From Sediminihabitans luteus (GTDB taxonomy: Bacteria; Actinomycetota; Actinomycetes; Actinomycetales; Cellulomonadaceae), in assembly GCF_002797595.1 (NCBI RefSeq), contig NZ_PGFE01000001.1, positions 620,001-684,000 on the forward strand: a stretch of DNA of 64,000 nucleotides, written 5' to 3'. The position numbers were made by a program, and so were the translations under genes. Position 1 is the stretch's first letter, and every line of letters starts with the position of its first letter. Shown piece after piece: positions 34,526 through 44,124 of this stretch. The notes beneath the pieces are model-generated. The model searched no databases and was not told the origin of the DNA. It was given only the letters and a program-made list of their open reading frames with translations.

Positions 34526-35611
34526 GTGCCGATCACCCCCTCGCCCCACGACGACCGCCTCCGCGAGACCCTGGCCGCTGTCGCGCCCGGGACCGAGCTG
34601 CGCGACGGGCTCGAACGCATCCTGCGCGGGCGCACGGGCGCACTCATCGTGCTCGGCCTGGACAGCGTGGTCGAGGAGATCTGCTCGGGCGGGTTCGTGC
34701 TCGACGTCGAGTTCTCCGCGACCCGTCTGCGCGAGCTGTCGAAGATGGACGGCGCCGTCGTCGTCGACGCCGCCGCGTCGAAGATCCTGCGCGCGGCCGT
34801 GCAGCTGCTGCCCGACCCGACCATCGAGACCACCGAGTCCGGCACGCGCCACCGCACCGCGGAGCGCGTCGCCAAGCAGACCGGGCTGCCCGTCATCTCG
34901 GTCAGCCAGTCGATGAAGATCGTCGCGGTGTACCTCGAGAACCAGCGCTACGTGCTCGAGGACTCCGACACGATCCTCGGCCGCGCCAACCAGGCCCTCG
35001 CGACGCTCGAGCGCTACCGCTCGCGGCTCGACGAGGTCAGCGGGACGCTCTCGGCCCTCGAGATCGAGGACCTCGTGACGGTGCGCGACGTGTGCGCCGT
35101 GGTGCAGCGCCTCGAGATGGTCAGCCGCATCTCCGACGAGATCGCCGGGTACGTGACCGAGCTCGGCACCGACGGCCGCCTGCTCTCGCTCCAGCTCGAC
35201 GAGCTGATCGGCGGCATCGGCGCGGACCGTGACTTCGTGATCCGCGACTACGTCGACATCGGCAAGAACAGCCGCTCGATCGCGGACGTCAAGAACTCCC
35301 TCGCGGTGCTCAGCTCGACGCAGCTGCTCGACCTCAGCCTCATCGGGCGCGTGCTCGAGCTCCCGGGCGGCGGCGACGCGCTCGACGCGGCCGTCGCGCC
35401 GCACGGCTACCGCCTGCTGTCGAAGGTGCCGCGCCTGCCCGGCGCGATCCTCGACCGCCTCGTGGTGCACTTCGGCAGCCTGCAGAAGATGCTCGCCGCC
35501 GGCGTCGAGGAGCTCATGGCGGTCGACGGCGTGGGCGAGCAGCGCGCCCGCGCGGTGCGCGAGGGACTCTCGCGCCTCGCCGAGTCGAGCATCCTCGAGC
35601 GGTACGTCTGA
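34526..35611 (+). CDS. disA: DNA integrity scanning protein, diadenylate cyclase DisA
   Basis: A 361-residue c-di-AMP synthase that scans DNA for damage. The DAC domain (about 15-150) carries [10 protein letters not shown] and [13 protein letters not shown], the DGA and RHR catalytic motifs. A helical spine (about 150-290) leads to the C-terminal HhH DNA-binding domain ([19 protein letters not shown]). It starts at a GTG, with TAGAAT (34514-34519) six bases upstream: a textbook leaderless promoter. radA next door is the usual partner; RadA regulates DisA in Bacillus. Confidence 0.96.
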   Translation: MPITPSPHDDRLRETLAAVAPGTELRDGLERILRGRTGALIVLGLDSVVEEICSGGFVLDVEFSATRLRELSKMDGAVVVDAAASKILRAAVQLLPDPTIETTESGTRHRTAERVAKQTGLPVISVSQSMKIVAVYLENQRYVLEDSDTILGRANQALATLERYRSRLDEVSGTLSALEIEDLVTVRDVCAVVQRLEMVSRISDEIAGYVTELGTDGRLLSLQLDELIGGIGADRDFVIRDYVDIGKNSRSIADVKNSLAVLSSTQLLDLSLIGRVLELPGGGDALDAAVAPHGYRLLSKVPRLPGAILDRLVVHFGSLQKMLAAGVEELMAVDGVGEQRARAVREGLSRLAESSILERYV

Positions 35612-35636
35612 CCGGTACGCCTGACCCGTCTCGCCG

Positions 35637-36389
35637 TCAGTCCTTCGCCGTCCCGGCGTCCTTCTCCGTCGCGCCCTTCTCCGTCGCGTCCTTCTCCGTC
35701 GAGCCATCCGTCGGCGTCGCGGTCTCGGTGGCCTTCGCGGTCTCGCCGGCCGTCGCGCTGGGCTCCGGTGTCGCCGTCGGCTCAGGCGCCGGGTCGCTCA
35801 ACGTGAACCGCACGGCGTCGCTCGTGAGCCCGTCGACGCCCGCGACCGTGAGCGTCGCGACGTAGTCCCCGGCGGGCGCCGCCGCGGGCTTGCCCTTGCA
35901 CCCGGGCGTCGAGGTGGTCCGGTCCCACTGGAGGGTGCGCGCGTCGACGTCGCCGTGCGCGACGAGCAGGAGCCGCTGACCCGTGCCGCAGTCGGCGCTC
36001 GACCACACGTGCTCGCCGTCGGCGGTCGCGACGGTCACGGCGCGGGTCGCGTCGGCACCGTCGACGATGCACGCGTGCCGCCCCTGCCCGGTGATCGTCA
36101 CCGAGAACAGCGGCTTGTCGGGGGCGACGTAGGTGCCCTCGCTCGTGGAGAGCTCGAGCGAGAGGTCGTCGGGGCCGCAGCGCTCGGGGCTGCCGGGCGG
36201 CAGCGGGGTCGGGGGCGCCGACTTCACGGCCGCGCTCATCACGGTCGCGGGGGCGGGCGACGCGAGCCCCACCGCGACGACGACGCCGGCGACGATCCCG
36301 CCGAGCACGAGCAGGAGCACGACGAGCACCCCGATGCGGCGGGCGACGTACGTGCCGCGGCCCGGGCGTGCGCTGGACGTGGTGCTCAC
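35637..36389 (-). CDS. Membrane-anchored secreted protein, function unknown
   Basis: A 250-residue hypothetical protein: short basic N-terminus, one helix (about 17-42, IGVLVVLLLVLGGIVAGVVVAVG), an extracytoplasmic beta-rich domain (about 60-200) with four Cys (RCGPDD, HACIVDG, SADCGTG, TPGCKGK), and a low-complexity tail of Pro/Thr/Ala with repeated TEKDA/TEKGA units. The Cys spacing suggests two disulfides. The GTG at 36389 has GAGG upstream. The gene is convergent with disA and divergent from mutY. No family could be named. Confidence 0.75.
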   Translation of the reverse strand: MSTTSSARPGRGTYVARRIGVLVVLLLVLGGIVAGVVVAVGLASPAPATVMSAAVKSAPPTPLPPGSPERCGPDDLSLELSTSEGTYVAPDKPLFSVTITGQGRHACIVDGADATRAVTVATADGEHVWSSADCGTGQRLLLVAHGDVDARTLQWDRTTSTPGCKGKPAAAPAGDYVATLTVAGVDGLTSDAVRFTLSDPAPEPTATPEPSATAGETAKATETATPTDGSTEKDATEKGATEKDAGTAKD

Positions 36390-36504
36390 TGCGGCGTACC
36401 TCGCTGGGGTCGTGCGGTGCCCGGCCGGGCTCGTCCAGGTCACGGTACGGCGTGCGCGGCGCCCGGTGCGGGAGCCTCGCCACGCACCGGGCACAATGGC
36501 CCGG

Positions 36505-37413
36505 ATGCCTGTTCACCCGACGCCGGCTGCGGCGTCCGACACCTACGCGGGCCTGCGGCGCGACGTCACGGCCTGGTTCGACGACGCCGCGCGCGACCTG
36601 CCCTGGCGGGCCGCGGACCGCACGCCGTGGGGCGTGCTCGTGAGCGAGGTCATGCTCCAGCAGACGCCCGTGGTGCGGGTCGAGCCGCGCTGGCGTGCGT
36701 GGATGGAGCGCTGGCCGACGCCGGCCGACCTCGCGGCGGCGTCGACCGCGGACGTGCTGCGCGCGTGGGACCGGCTCGGGTACCCGCGCCGCGCGCTGCG
36801 CCTGCAGGAGTGCGCGCGCGCCGTGGTCGAGCGGCACGGCGGCGTGGTCCCGTCGTCCGAGGCCGAGCTGCTCGCGCTGCCGGGCGTCGGCACGTACACC
36901 GCGGCGGCCGTGGTGGCGTTCGCGTTCGGGGGGCGCAGCGTCGTGGTCGACACCAACGTGCGCCGGGTGCTCGCCCGCACCGTCGCCGGCACCGCGCTCC
37001 CGCCGCCGTCCCCGCGCGCGGCCGAGCTGCGGCTCGCGGCGTCCCTCGTGCCGGACGACGCCACCGGCGCTGCGCGGTGGGCCGCGGCCTCGATGGAGCT
37101 GGGTGCCGTCGTCTGCACCGCGCGGGCACCGCGCTGCGACGTGTGCCCGGTGCGGGCGGCGTGCGCGTGGCGCCTCGCGGGCTCTCCCCCGGACGAGCAC
37201 GGTGCCCGACGACGCACGCAGGCCTGGGAGGGCACGGACCGGCAGGTCCGGGGCCGGGTCATGGCGCTGCTGCGCGGCGCGGACGGGCCGGTGCACCAGG
37301 CGCTCGTCGAGGAGGTGTGGCCCGACGCCGCCCAACGCGAGCGGTGCGTCGCGTCGCTCGTCGAGGACGGCCTCGTCGAGCAGGACGGCGAGGTGTACCG
37401 GCTGCCCGCGTGA
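36505..37413 (+). CDS. mutY: A/G-specific adenine glycosylase
   Basis: A 302-residue base-excision enzyme removing adenine mispaired with 8-oxoguanine. Catalytic Glu is in EVMLQQTPV (about 49-57), the HhH motif is LPGVGTYTAAAV (about 125-136) with catalytic Asp in VVVDTNVRRVL (about 148-158), and the iron-sulfur ligands are C-x6-C-x2-C-x5-C near residue 205 (CTARAPRCDVCPVRAAC). The C-terminal region is short, so the NUDIX-like 8-oxoG recognition domain of E. coli MutY is reduced. ATG 36505 is used; an in-frame ATG at 36496 is possible. Confidence 0.93.
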   Translation: MPVHPTPAAASDTYAGLRRDVTAWFDDAARDLPWRAADRTPWGVLVSEVMLQQTPVVRVEPRWRAWMERWPTPADLAAASTADVLRAWDRLGYPRRALRLQECARAVVERHGGVVPSSEAELLALPGVGTYTAAAVVAFAFGGRSVVVDTNVRRVLARTVAGTALPPPSPRAAELRLAASLVPDDATGAARWAAASMELGAVVCTARAPRCDVCPVRAACAWRLAGSPPDEHGARRRTQAWEGTDRQVRGRVMALLRGADGPVHQALVEEVWPDAAQRERCVASLVEDGLVEQDGEVYRLPA

Positions 37414-37416
37414 GCC

Positions 37417-37938
37417 TCAGAGCCGCACGAGCATGCGCGTGTTGCCGAGGGTGTTGGGCTTGACCCGGGCGAGGTCGAGGAACTCCGCGACGCCGTCGTC
37501 GTGCGAGCGCAGGAGCTGCGCGTAGACCTCGGTCGTGACGGGCGTCCCCTCGATCTCCTCGAAGCCGTGCGCCGCGAAGAAGTCGACCTCGAACGTCAGG
37601 CAGAAGACCCGCGCGAGGCCCAGGTCCCGTGCCCGGTCGAGCAGCGCGGCGAGGAGCTTGTGCCCGACGCCGTGGCCGCGGTACGCCGGGTCGACCGCGA
37701 GGGTGCGCACCTCGGCGAGGTCCTCCCACATGACGTGCAGCGCACCGCACCCGACGACCGCGGGGACGCCGTCGTGCACGACCTCGGCCACGACGAACTC
37801 CTGCACGGCCTCGTAGTACCCGACCATCTCCTTGGCCAGCAGGATGCGGTCGACCGCGTAGGGCTCGACGAGGCGGCTGATCGCACGCACGTCCGCGGGG
37901 CGCGCGGGGCGCAGCGTGATGGTTCCCGTCGTCGACAT
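37417..37938 (-). CDS. Amino-acid N-acetyltransferase (ArgA-type GNAT)
   Basis: A 173-residue GNAT-fold acetyltransferase. The acetyl-CoA loop is AVDPAYRGHGVGHKLLAAL (about 83-101), followed by VFCLTFEVDFFAAHGFEEIEG, the ending seen in the short actinobacterial N-acetylglutamate synthases. It probably makes N-acetylglutamate for arginine synthesis; that specificity is inferred from overall similarity to the mycobacterial enzyme. It is convergent with mutY (3-bp gap). Confidence 0.85.
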   Translation of the reverse strand: MSTTGTITLRPARPADVRAISRLVEPYAVDRILLAKEMVGYYEAVQEFVVAEVVHDGVPAVVGCGALHVMWEDLAEVRTLAVDPAYRGHGVGHKLLAALLDRARDLGLARVFCLTFEVDFFAAHGFEEIEGTPVTTEVYAQLLRSHDDGVAEFLDLARVKPNTLGNTRMLVRL

Positions 37939-38020
37939 GCGGCCTCCTCGCGCCGTGCGCTGATGCGCATACTGATACGAGCCAACGATAATCCATGCAC
38001 GAGCCGGTCCGCGTCGCGAC

Positions 38021-38998
38021 CTACCGCTCGACGAGCGCCCGCGCGGTGACCTCGTCGATCACGAGGTGCGTCACGACCCCGGCGCGCAGCGCGGCGTGCA
38101 GGGGCGCGACCTTGTTGTCGCCGGCGACGACGCACACGCGCTGCGGGATGCGCCGCAGCTCGGCGGGCGTGGGCCCGGTCGCGCGGTCGTTGAGCGCGAT
38201 GTCGCTGTAGGTGCCGTCGGCGCGCAGGAACACCGTGCACACGTCACCCACGACCCCCTCGGCGTCGAGCGTCTCGATGTCACCGGGCTCGAGGTATCCG
38301 GCGGAGTAGACGTGGCTCGGCAGGCCGCCCGAGATCGCACCGACCGAGAACAGTGCGACGTCGGCCCGGCGCTGCACGTCGAGCACCCGGCTGATCGACC
38401 GCTCGCGCCACATCGCGCTCCGGGTCTCGGCGTAGTCGAAGAACGCCGGCACCGGGAAGTAGTGCGCGTGCGCGCCGTATGCGTCGGCGAACGCCGCGAT
38501 GAGGTCGCCCGCGTAGTGCACGCCCGAGGTGCGCGTGTTCGCGGCACCGTTGAGCTGCACGACCGCCGAGCCTCGCGTGGGCTTACGGGTCAGGTGCTGG
38601 GCGACCGCGGCGAGCGTCGTGCCCCAGGCGACCCCGAGCACCATCTCGGAGTCGAACCACGTGCTGAGCAGACGTGCAGCGGTCATGGACACCTGGTCGA
38701 GACGATCGATCTGGGACGTGACGTCGGGCACGGGCACGACCCACGCGTCGATCCCGTACCGAGCGGTGATCTGCTGCCCGAGGCCCGGGGCCCGACCCTG
38801 CGGCGGGCGGAGCGTGATCTCGACGACCCCCGTCTCCCGCGCACGCTTGACGAGCCGCGAGACTGTGCTGCGCGAGGTGTGCAGGTGCTTGGCGATCGCC
38901 TCCATCGTCATGTCCTGCAGGTAGTACATCGAGGCTGCGGTGAGCACGTCCTGCTCGCGTTGCACGGGTCCCCCTGGTCGGTCGGCGACGATGACCAC
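38021..38998 (-). CDS. SorC/DeoR-type sugar-binding transcriptional regulator
   Basis: A 325-residue regulator: N-terminal HTH (DVLTAASMYYLQDMTMEAIAKHLHTSRSTVSRLVKRA, in which TSRSTVSRLVKR is the recognition helix) and a C-terminal sugar-phosphate-binding domain (about 70-325). The GTG at 38998 is chosen because AAGGA lies about four bases upstream; a GTG at 39010 is an alternative. It is divergent from glpD-glpF-glpK with a 150-bp gap, so it very likely controls glycerol uptake and oxidation, perhaps in response to glycerol 3-phosphate. Confidence 0.88.
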   Translation of the reverse strand: MVIVADRPGGPVQREQDVLTAASMYYLQDMTMEAIAKHLHTSRSTVSRLVKRARETGVVEITLRPPQGRAPGLGQQITARYGIDAWVVPVPDVTSQIDRLDQVSMTAARLLSTWFDSEMVLGVAWGTTLAAVAQHLTRKPTRGSAVVQLNGAANTRTSGVHYAGDLIAAFADAYGAHAHYFPVPAFFDYAETRSAMWRERSISRVLDVQRRADVALFSVGAISGGLPSHVYSAGYLEPGDIETLDAEGVVGDVCTVFLRADGTYSDIALNDRATGPTPAELRRIPQRVCVVAGDNKVAPLHAALRAGVVTHLVIDEVTARALVER

Positions 38999-39011
38999 CC
39001 ATCCTTGCACG

Positions 39012-39038
39012 TTTGTTCATCCAGGTTGCGCGAACGTT
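39012..39038. promoter_or_regulatory. Possible operator between the SorC gene and glpD
   Basis: TTTGTTCA (39012-39019) faces CGAACGTT (39031-39038), giving inverted GTTC/GAAC arms, and GAACGTTC (39032-39039) is itself palindromic. DeoR/SorC regulators commonly bind TTGTTCA-like half-sites. Weak symmetry keeps confidence low. Confidence 0.35.
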
Positions 39039-39146
39039 CCCTTCGTGGTCCCGTTGACCCGTACCGACCAGTAGCCCTGCACGAAGTGCGTATCCGGTCA
39101 AGGATGGGGCGAGGGGACGGAAGTGGACGACGACGGAAGGCAGCTC

Positions 39147-40895
39147 ATGGCATCGACCCGGCTCACCGCGGACACCCGCCGCCAGGCGCTCGAGGCGCTC
39201 GAGGCGAGCGCCGACCCCAAGAACGAGCTCGACGTGCTCGTCGTCGGCGGCGGCGTGACCGGCGCCGGGATCGCCCTCGACGCCGCGACCCGCGGCCTGT
39301 CGACCGCCATCATCGAGGGCCAGGACTGGGCGTCCGGCACCTCGTCCCGCTCGTCCAAGCTCGTGCACGGCGGGCTGCGCTACCTGCAGATGCTCGACTT
39401 CCACCTCGTGCACGAGGCGCTCACCGAGCGCGACCTGCTGCTCAAGACCATCGCGCCCCACCTCGTGCGCCCCGTGCCGTTCCTCTACCCCCTCGAGCAC
39501 CGGGTCTGGGAGCGCGGCTACGTCGGCGCCGGCATCGCGCTCTACGACACCCTCGCGAGCCTCGCCCCCGGCAAGCGCGCACTCCCCCTGCACCGCCACC
39601 TCAGCAAGTCCCAGATGGTGCGCAAGTTCCCCGACCTCGCGCACGACGCCGCGATCGGCGCCGTGCAGTACTGGGACGCCAACGTCGACGACGCCCGCCT
39701 CACCGCGACCCTCGTGCGCACCGCGACCTCCTACGGCGCGCACGCCGCGACCCGCACCCAGCTCGTCCAGCTCACCAAGGGCGCGACCGGGACCGTCAAC
39801 GGCGCCGTCGTCGTCGACCTCGAGACCGGCAAGGAGATCACCGTGCGCGCACGGTCGGTCATCAACGCCACCGGGGTCTGGACCGAGGACACCGAGGCGC
39901 TCGCGGGCGACGAGGGTGGCCTGCGCGTGCTCGCGTCCAAGGGCATCCACATCGTCGTGCCGCGCGAGCGCATCAAGGGCCAGGTCGGCCTCATCCTGCA
40001 GACCGAGAAGTCGGTGCTGTTCGTGATCCCGTGGTCCCGGTACTGGGTCATCGGCACGACCGACACGCCCTGGGAGCAGGAGCTCACGCACCCCGTCGCC
40101 ACGGCCGCCGACATCGACTACGTGCTCGAGCACGCCAACGCGGTGCTCGCCAAGCCGCTCACCCGTGACGACATCATCGGCACCTGGGCCGGCCTGCGCC
40201 CGCTGCTGCAGCCCGGGACCAAGGAGGGCACGTCGTCCGCCAAGGTCTCGCGCGAGCACACCGTCGCGAGCCCCACGCCCGGCCTGACCGTGATCGCGGG
40301 CGGCAAGCTCACGACCTACCGCGTCATGGCCAAGGACGCCGTCGACTTCGCGATCGGCCAGCGCGCGTCCGCGCTGCCCTCGATCACCGACCAGATCCCG
40401 CTGCTCGGCGCCGTCGGCCTCAAGGCCGTGCAGCGCCAGGCGCGCACCTGGGCGCAGCAGTACGGCTGGAAGCCCTCGATGGTCGACCACCTGCTGCACC
40501 GGTACGGGTCGAACCTGCGCGAGATCGTCGAGCTGTGCCAGCAGGACCCGAGCCTCGCGCAGCCGCTCGACGCGACGTCCGCGTACCTGCGCGCCGAGAT
40601 CGTCTACGGCGCGACGCACGAGGGCGCCCTGCACCTCGAGGACGTGCTGCTGCACCGCACGCGCCTCAACTACGAGGTGCCGGACCGCGGCCTGTCGGCG
40701 CTCGACGAGATCGCCGACCTCGTCGCCCCCGTCCTCGGCTGGGACGACGCGACCAGGGCCGCCGAGATCGCCGCGTACACCGCGCGCGCCGAGGCGGAGG
40801 CCGCGGCCGAGGACGAGCCCGACGACGTCTCGGCCGAGCAGACGCGCCTGGCCGCGGACGACGTCCGCCCCCTCCAGCCGCTGCGGACCACCTGA
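39147..40895 (+). CDS. glpD: Aerobic glycerol-3-phosphate dehydrogenase
   Basis: A 582-residue FAD flavoenzyme at the membrane, oxidising glycerol 3-phosphate to dihydroxyacetone phosphate and passing electrons to menaquinone. The FAD fold is VLVVGGGVTGAGIALDAATRG (about 32-52), SSRSSKLVHGGLRYL is the substrate region, and IAGGKLTTYR closes the flavin domain. A C-terminal helical domain (about 420-550) follows. The ATG at 39147 has GGAAGG seven bases upstream; an in-frame GTG at 39123 is the alternative. First gene of glpD-glpF-glpK. Confidence 0.95.
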   Translation: MASTRLTADTRRQALEALEASADPKNELDVLVVGGGVTGAGIALDAATRGLSTAIIEGQDWASGTSSRSSKLVHGGLRYLQMLDFHLVHEALTERDLLLKTIAPHLVRPVPFLYPLEHRVWERGYVGAGIALYDTLASLAPGKRALPLHRHLSKSQMVRKFPDLAHDAAIGAVQYWDANVDDARLTATLVRTATSYGAHAATRTQLVQLTKGATGTVNGAVVVDLETGKEITVRARSVINATGVWTEDTEALAGDEGGLRVLASKGIHIVVPRERIKGQVGLILQTEKSVLFVIPWSRYWVIGTTDTPWEQELTHPVATAADIDYVLEHANAVLAKPLTRDDIIGTWAGLRPLLQPGTKEGTSSAKVSREHTVASPTPGLTVIAGGKLTTYRVMAKDAVDFAIGQRASALPSITDQIPLLGAVGLKAVQRQARTWAQQYGWKPSMVDHLLHRYGSNLREIVELCQQDPSLAQPLDATSAYLRAEIVYGATHEGALHLEDVLLHRTRLNYEVPDRGLSALDEIADLVAPVLGWDDATRAAEIAAYTARAEAEAAAEDEPDDVSAEQTRLAADDVRPLQPLRTT

Positions 40896-40938
40896 CCGGG
40901 GCCGCACCCGCGGCCCACCCACCGACCGAGCACCCACC

Positions 40939-40960
40939 GCCCGCCCCGCCCGGGGCGGGC
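40939..40960. terminator. GC hairpin between glpD and glpF
   Basis: A perfect 9-bp all-GC stem (40939-40947 with 40952-40960) and a 4-base loop, 44 bp after glpD. It may attenuate read-through into glpF-glpK or stabilise the glpD end. Confidence 0.55.
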
Positions 40961-41106
40961 CCGAGCACAACTGAATCCCCGGCACCGGCCGACGCACCCC
41001 GTGGGGCAGCGGACGCGGCAGGCGCGGTGACCGGACACACGACTCGGCGCACGGTTGCGCCGACGGTTTGCGACAGCGCAGTCCCGAACAGAAAGAGAGT
41101 CCGACG

Positions 41107-41853
41107 ATGGACGTCTGGTCCGATCTGATCGTCCCCGAGTTCCTCGGCACGATGGTCCTGCTCCTCGGTGGTGCAGGCGTCGTCGCCAACGCGATCCTCC
41201 CGAAGACCAAGGGCTTCAACGGCGGATGGCTCATGATCAACTTCGGTTGGGGCCTCGCGGTCTTCACCGGTGTGTACGTGGCCTTCAAGTCCGGAGCCCA
41301 CCTGAACCCCGCCGTGACCATCGGCATCTGGGCGTCCGGCGCCGAGAACTTCGCCGCGGTCGACGGCCAGGCCGCGATCCCGGTGACCGCCGCCAACGGC
41401 TTCTACTACGTCACGGCACAGATCGCCGGTGCCGCGATCGGTGCGGCGCTCGCCTACCTCGCCTACAAGAAGCACTTCGACGAGCAGGCCGACCCGGCCG
41501 TCAAGCTCGGCGTGTTCTCGACCGGCCCCGAGATCCGCTCGTACGGCTGGAACTTCGTGACCGAGGTCATCGCGACCTTCGTGCTCGTGTTCGCGGTGCT
41601 CATGTTCGGCGGGACGCCCTCGGGCCTCGGCCCCCTCGCGGTCGCCCTGGTCGTCGTCGGTATCGGCGCGAGCCTCGGTGGCCCCACGGGCTACGCGATC
41701 AACCCCGCACGTGACTTCGGCCCCCGCATCGCGCACGCCCTGCTGCCGATCAAGGGCAAGGGCTCGAGCGACTGGGCGTACTCGTGGGTCCCGATCGCCG
41801 GCCCCCTCGCCGGTGGTGCGATCGCCGGCCTGCTGTTCCAGGCGATCAGCTGA
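41107..41853 (+). CDS. glpF: Glycerol uptake facilitator (aquaglyceroporin)
   Basis: A 248-residue MIP-family channel with six helices and both NPA boxes: AHLNPAVTIG (about 60-69) and AINPARDFGPR (about 199-209), where the Asp after the second box is typical of glycerol facilitators. It lets glycerol diffuse in for phosphorylation by GlpK, encoded 57 bp downstream. GAAAGAGAG precedes the ATG. Confidence 0.95.
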   Translation: MDVWSDLIVPEFLGTMVLLLGGAGVVANAILPKTKGFNGGWLMINFGWGLAVFTGVYVAFKSGAHLNPAVTIGIWASGAENFAAVDGQAAIPVTAANGFYYVTAQIAGAAIGAALAYLAYKKHFDEQADPAVKLGVFSTGPEIRSYGWNFVTEVIATFVLVFAVLMFGGTPSGLGPLAVALVVVGIGASLGGPTGYAINPARDFGPRIAHALLPIKGKGSSDWAYSWVPIAGPLAGGAIAGLLFQAIS

Positions 41854-41910
41854 CCGCGACCCGACCCCGGCAGGCACGACACGACACACGAACGAAGGAC
41901 TGAGACACAC

Positions 41911-43428
41911 ATGGCCGACTACGTCCTCGCGATCGACCAGGGAACCACGAGCTCCCGCGCGATCGTCTTCAACCACTCCGGCGAGATCGTCTCGACCGGT
42001 CAGCTCGAGCACGACCAGATCTTCCCGAAGGCGGGCTGGGTCGAGCACAACCCCGAGCAGATCTGGAACAACGTGCGCGAGGTCGTGACCCTCGCCCTGA
42101 CCCGCGCCAACGCGACGTCGGACGACGTCGCCGCGGTCGGGATCACCAACCAGCGCGAGACCGCGGTGGTCTGGGACAAGAACACCGGCAAGCCCGTCTA
42201 CAACGCGATCGTGTGGCAGGACACCCGCACGCAGAAGATCGTCGACGAGCTCGGCGGCGACGAGGGAGCCGACAAGTACAAGTCGATCGTGGGCCTGCCG
42301 CTGGCGACGTACTTCTCGGGCCCCAAGGTCAAGTGGATCCTCGACAACGTCGAGGGTGCGCGCGAGAAGGCCGAGGCGGGCGACCTGCTGTTCGGCAACA
42401 CCGACACCTGGGTGCTGTGGAACATGACGGGCGGCCCCGAGGGCGGCGTCCACGTGACCGACGTGACCAACGCGTCGCGGACCATGCTCATGGACCTCGA
42501 CACGCTGAGCTGGCGCGAGGACATCGCGGCGGACATGGGCATCCCGCTGTCGATGCTCCCCGAGATCAAGTCGTCCTCCGAGGTGTACGGCCACGGCCGT
42601 CCCCGCGGGGCGGTCCCCGGCGTGCCCATCGCGGGCATCCTCGGCGACCAGCAGGCGGCGACGTTCGGGCAGGCGTGCTTCGAGGTCGGCCAGGCCAAGA
42701 ACACGTACGGCACCGGCAACTTCATGCTCATCAACACGGGCACCGAGAAGGTCATGAGCAAGAACGGCCTCCTGACGACGGTCTGCTACAAGATCGGCGA
42801 CAACGCCCCCGTGTACGCGCTCGAGGGATCGATCGCCGTCACGGGCTCGCTCATCCAGTGGCTGCGCGACAACCTGGGCCTGTTCGAGGACGCTCCGGAC
42901 GTCGAGTGGCTCGCGGGCAAGGTCGACGACAACGGCGGCGCGTACTTCGTGCCTGCGTTCTCGGGCCTGTTCGCGCCGTACTGGCGCTCGGACGCACGCG
43001 GTGCGCTCGTCGGCCTGACCCGGTACGTCAACCGCAACCACATCGCGCGCGCCGCTCTCGAGGCCACGGCCTACCAGACGCGCGAGGTGCTCGACGCGAT
43101 GAACGCCGACTCGGGGGTCGACCTCACCGAGCTGCGCGTCGACGGCGGCATGATCGCCAACGAGCTGCTCATGCAGTTCCAGGCCGACCAGCTCGGCGTC
43201 GACGTCGTGCGCCCGCAGATCGCGGAGACCACCGCGCTCGGCGCCGCGTACGCGGCCGGCATCGCGGTCGGGTTCTGGAACGGCGAGCAGGACGTGATCG
43301 ACAACTGGAACGAGGGCAAGCGCTGGTCGCCGTCCATGGACGAGACCGAGCGCGACCGCCTCTACCGCAACTGGAAGAAGGCCGTGACCAAGACGATGGA
43401 CTGGGTCGACGACGACGTCGAGCAGTAG
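41911..43428 (+). CDS. glpK: Glycerol kinase
   Basis: A 505-residue FGGY kinase making glycerol 3-phosphate from glycerol and ATP. The N-terminal phosphate loop is [14 protein letters not shown] (about 7-20), the substrate region includes [10 protein letters not shown] and WQDTRT (about 80-110), and the second domain has [10 protein letters not shown] and the ATP-binding [16 protein letters not shown] (about 410). AACGAAGGACTG lies upstream of the ATG. A hairpin terminator follows. Confidence 0.97.
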   Translation: MADYVLAIDQGTTSSRAIVFNHSGEIVSTGQLEHDQIFPKAGWVEHNPEQIWNNVREVVTLALTRANATSDDVAAVGITNQRETAVVWDKNTGKPVYNAIVWQDTRTQKIVDELGGDEGADKYKSIVGLPLATYFSGPKVKWILDNVEGAREKAEAGDLLFGNTDTWVLWNMTGGPEGGVHVTDVTNASRTMLMDLDTLSWREDIAADMGIPLSMLPEIKSSSEVYGHGRPRGAVPGVPIAGILGDQQAATFGQACFEVGQAKNTYGTGNFMLINTGTEKVMSKNGLLTTVCYKIGDNAPVYALEGSIAVTGSLIQWLRDNLGLFEDAPDVEWLAGKVDDNGGAYFVPAFSGLFAPYWRSDARGALVGLTRYVNRNHIARAALEATAYQTREVLDAMNADSGVDLTELRVDGGMIANELLMQFQADQLGVDVVRPQIAETTALGAAYAAGIAVGFWNGEQDVIDNWNEGKRWSPSMDETERDRLYRNWKKAVTKTMDWVDDDVEQ

Positions 43429-43463
43429 CCGACCTCGCACGTAGCCCTCGCCCGGGCACCACC

Positions 43464-43497
43464 GGACGGCCCCGTCGCACGCGCGGCGGGGCCGTCC
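43464..43497. terminator. Hairpin terminator after glpK
   Basis: A perfect 11-bp stem, GGACGGCCCCG at 43464-43474 with its complement at 43487-43497, and a 12-base loop, 36 bp after the glpK stop. Confidence 0.75.
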
Positions 43498-43569
43498 GTC
43501 GTCCCCGGGGGCAAGGCCCGCGCAGGCGGATACCTACCCTCCGCAGCGCCCACCTGGGACGATGGATCG

Positions 43570-44124
43570 ATGGACCCCCGCGCCGCCCGCACCCAGGCCC
43601 TCCTCCAGGACGCGATCTTCGCGCTCGCCGCCGAGCAGGACCTGCGCACCATCACGGTCGCCGACGTGACCGAGCGCGCGACCGTCAACCGCAGCACGTT
43701 CTACCAGCACTACGCGGACGTCGAGACGCTGCTCGCCGACGCGCTCGACCGCGAGGCGGCACGCTCTGACGCGGACGTCGCGGCGATCCAGGACGCCGCC
43801 GACCCGGCGGCCGTGCTCCCCGTGCTCGTGCGGTACTTCGAGCACCTCGCCGAGCACGCCGGCGTCTACCGGCGGGCGCTCGGACCGGCCGGCTCGCCCG
43901 TCGCGACGACCCGCCTGCGCGCCCGCATGCGCCGCACGGCCGAGGCGTCGATCCGCATGCACGGCCACGCGGTGGTCCGCTCTGGCATGCCCGTCGAGAT
44001 CGCCGCCGCGGGGATCGCCGGCTCGGTCACGGGCGTCGCGATCGCCTGGCTCGAGATGGACCCGATGCCGTCCGCCGAGGTCGCGGTCGGCTGGATGTGG
44101 CAGCTCCTGACCGGTCAGTCCTGA
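43570..44124 (+). CDS. TetR/AcrR family transcriptional regulator
   Basis: A 184-residue regulator with the HTH LRTITVADVTERATVNRSTFYQHYADVETLL in residues 25-55 (recognition helix RSTFYQHY) and a TetR_C_33-like ligand domain. No obvious target gene: glpK is upstream on the same strand behind a terminator and the RamB-like gene is convergent, overlapping its end by ten bases. Confidence 0.9.
   Translation: MDPRAARTQALLQDAIFALAAEQDLRTITVADVTERATVNRSTFYQHYADVETLLADALDREAARSDADVAAIQDAADPAAVLPVLVRYFEHLAEHAGVYRRALGPAGSPVATTRLRARMRRTAEASIRMHGHAVVRSGMPVEIAAAGIAGSVTGVAIAWLEMDPMPSAEVAVGWMWQLLTGQS

Noticed and set aside
36496..36504. mutY start at the ATG at 36496
   Set aside because: It would add only three residues (MAR); neither start has a ribosome-binding site, so the choice is not resolved, and the later ATG was kept.
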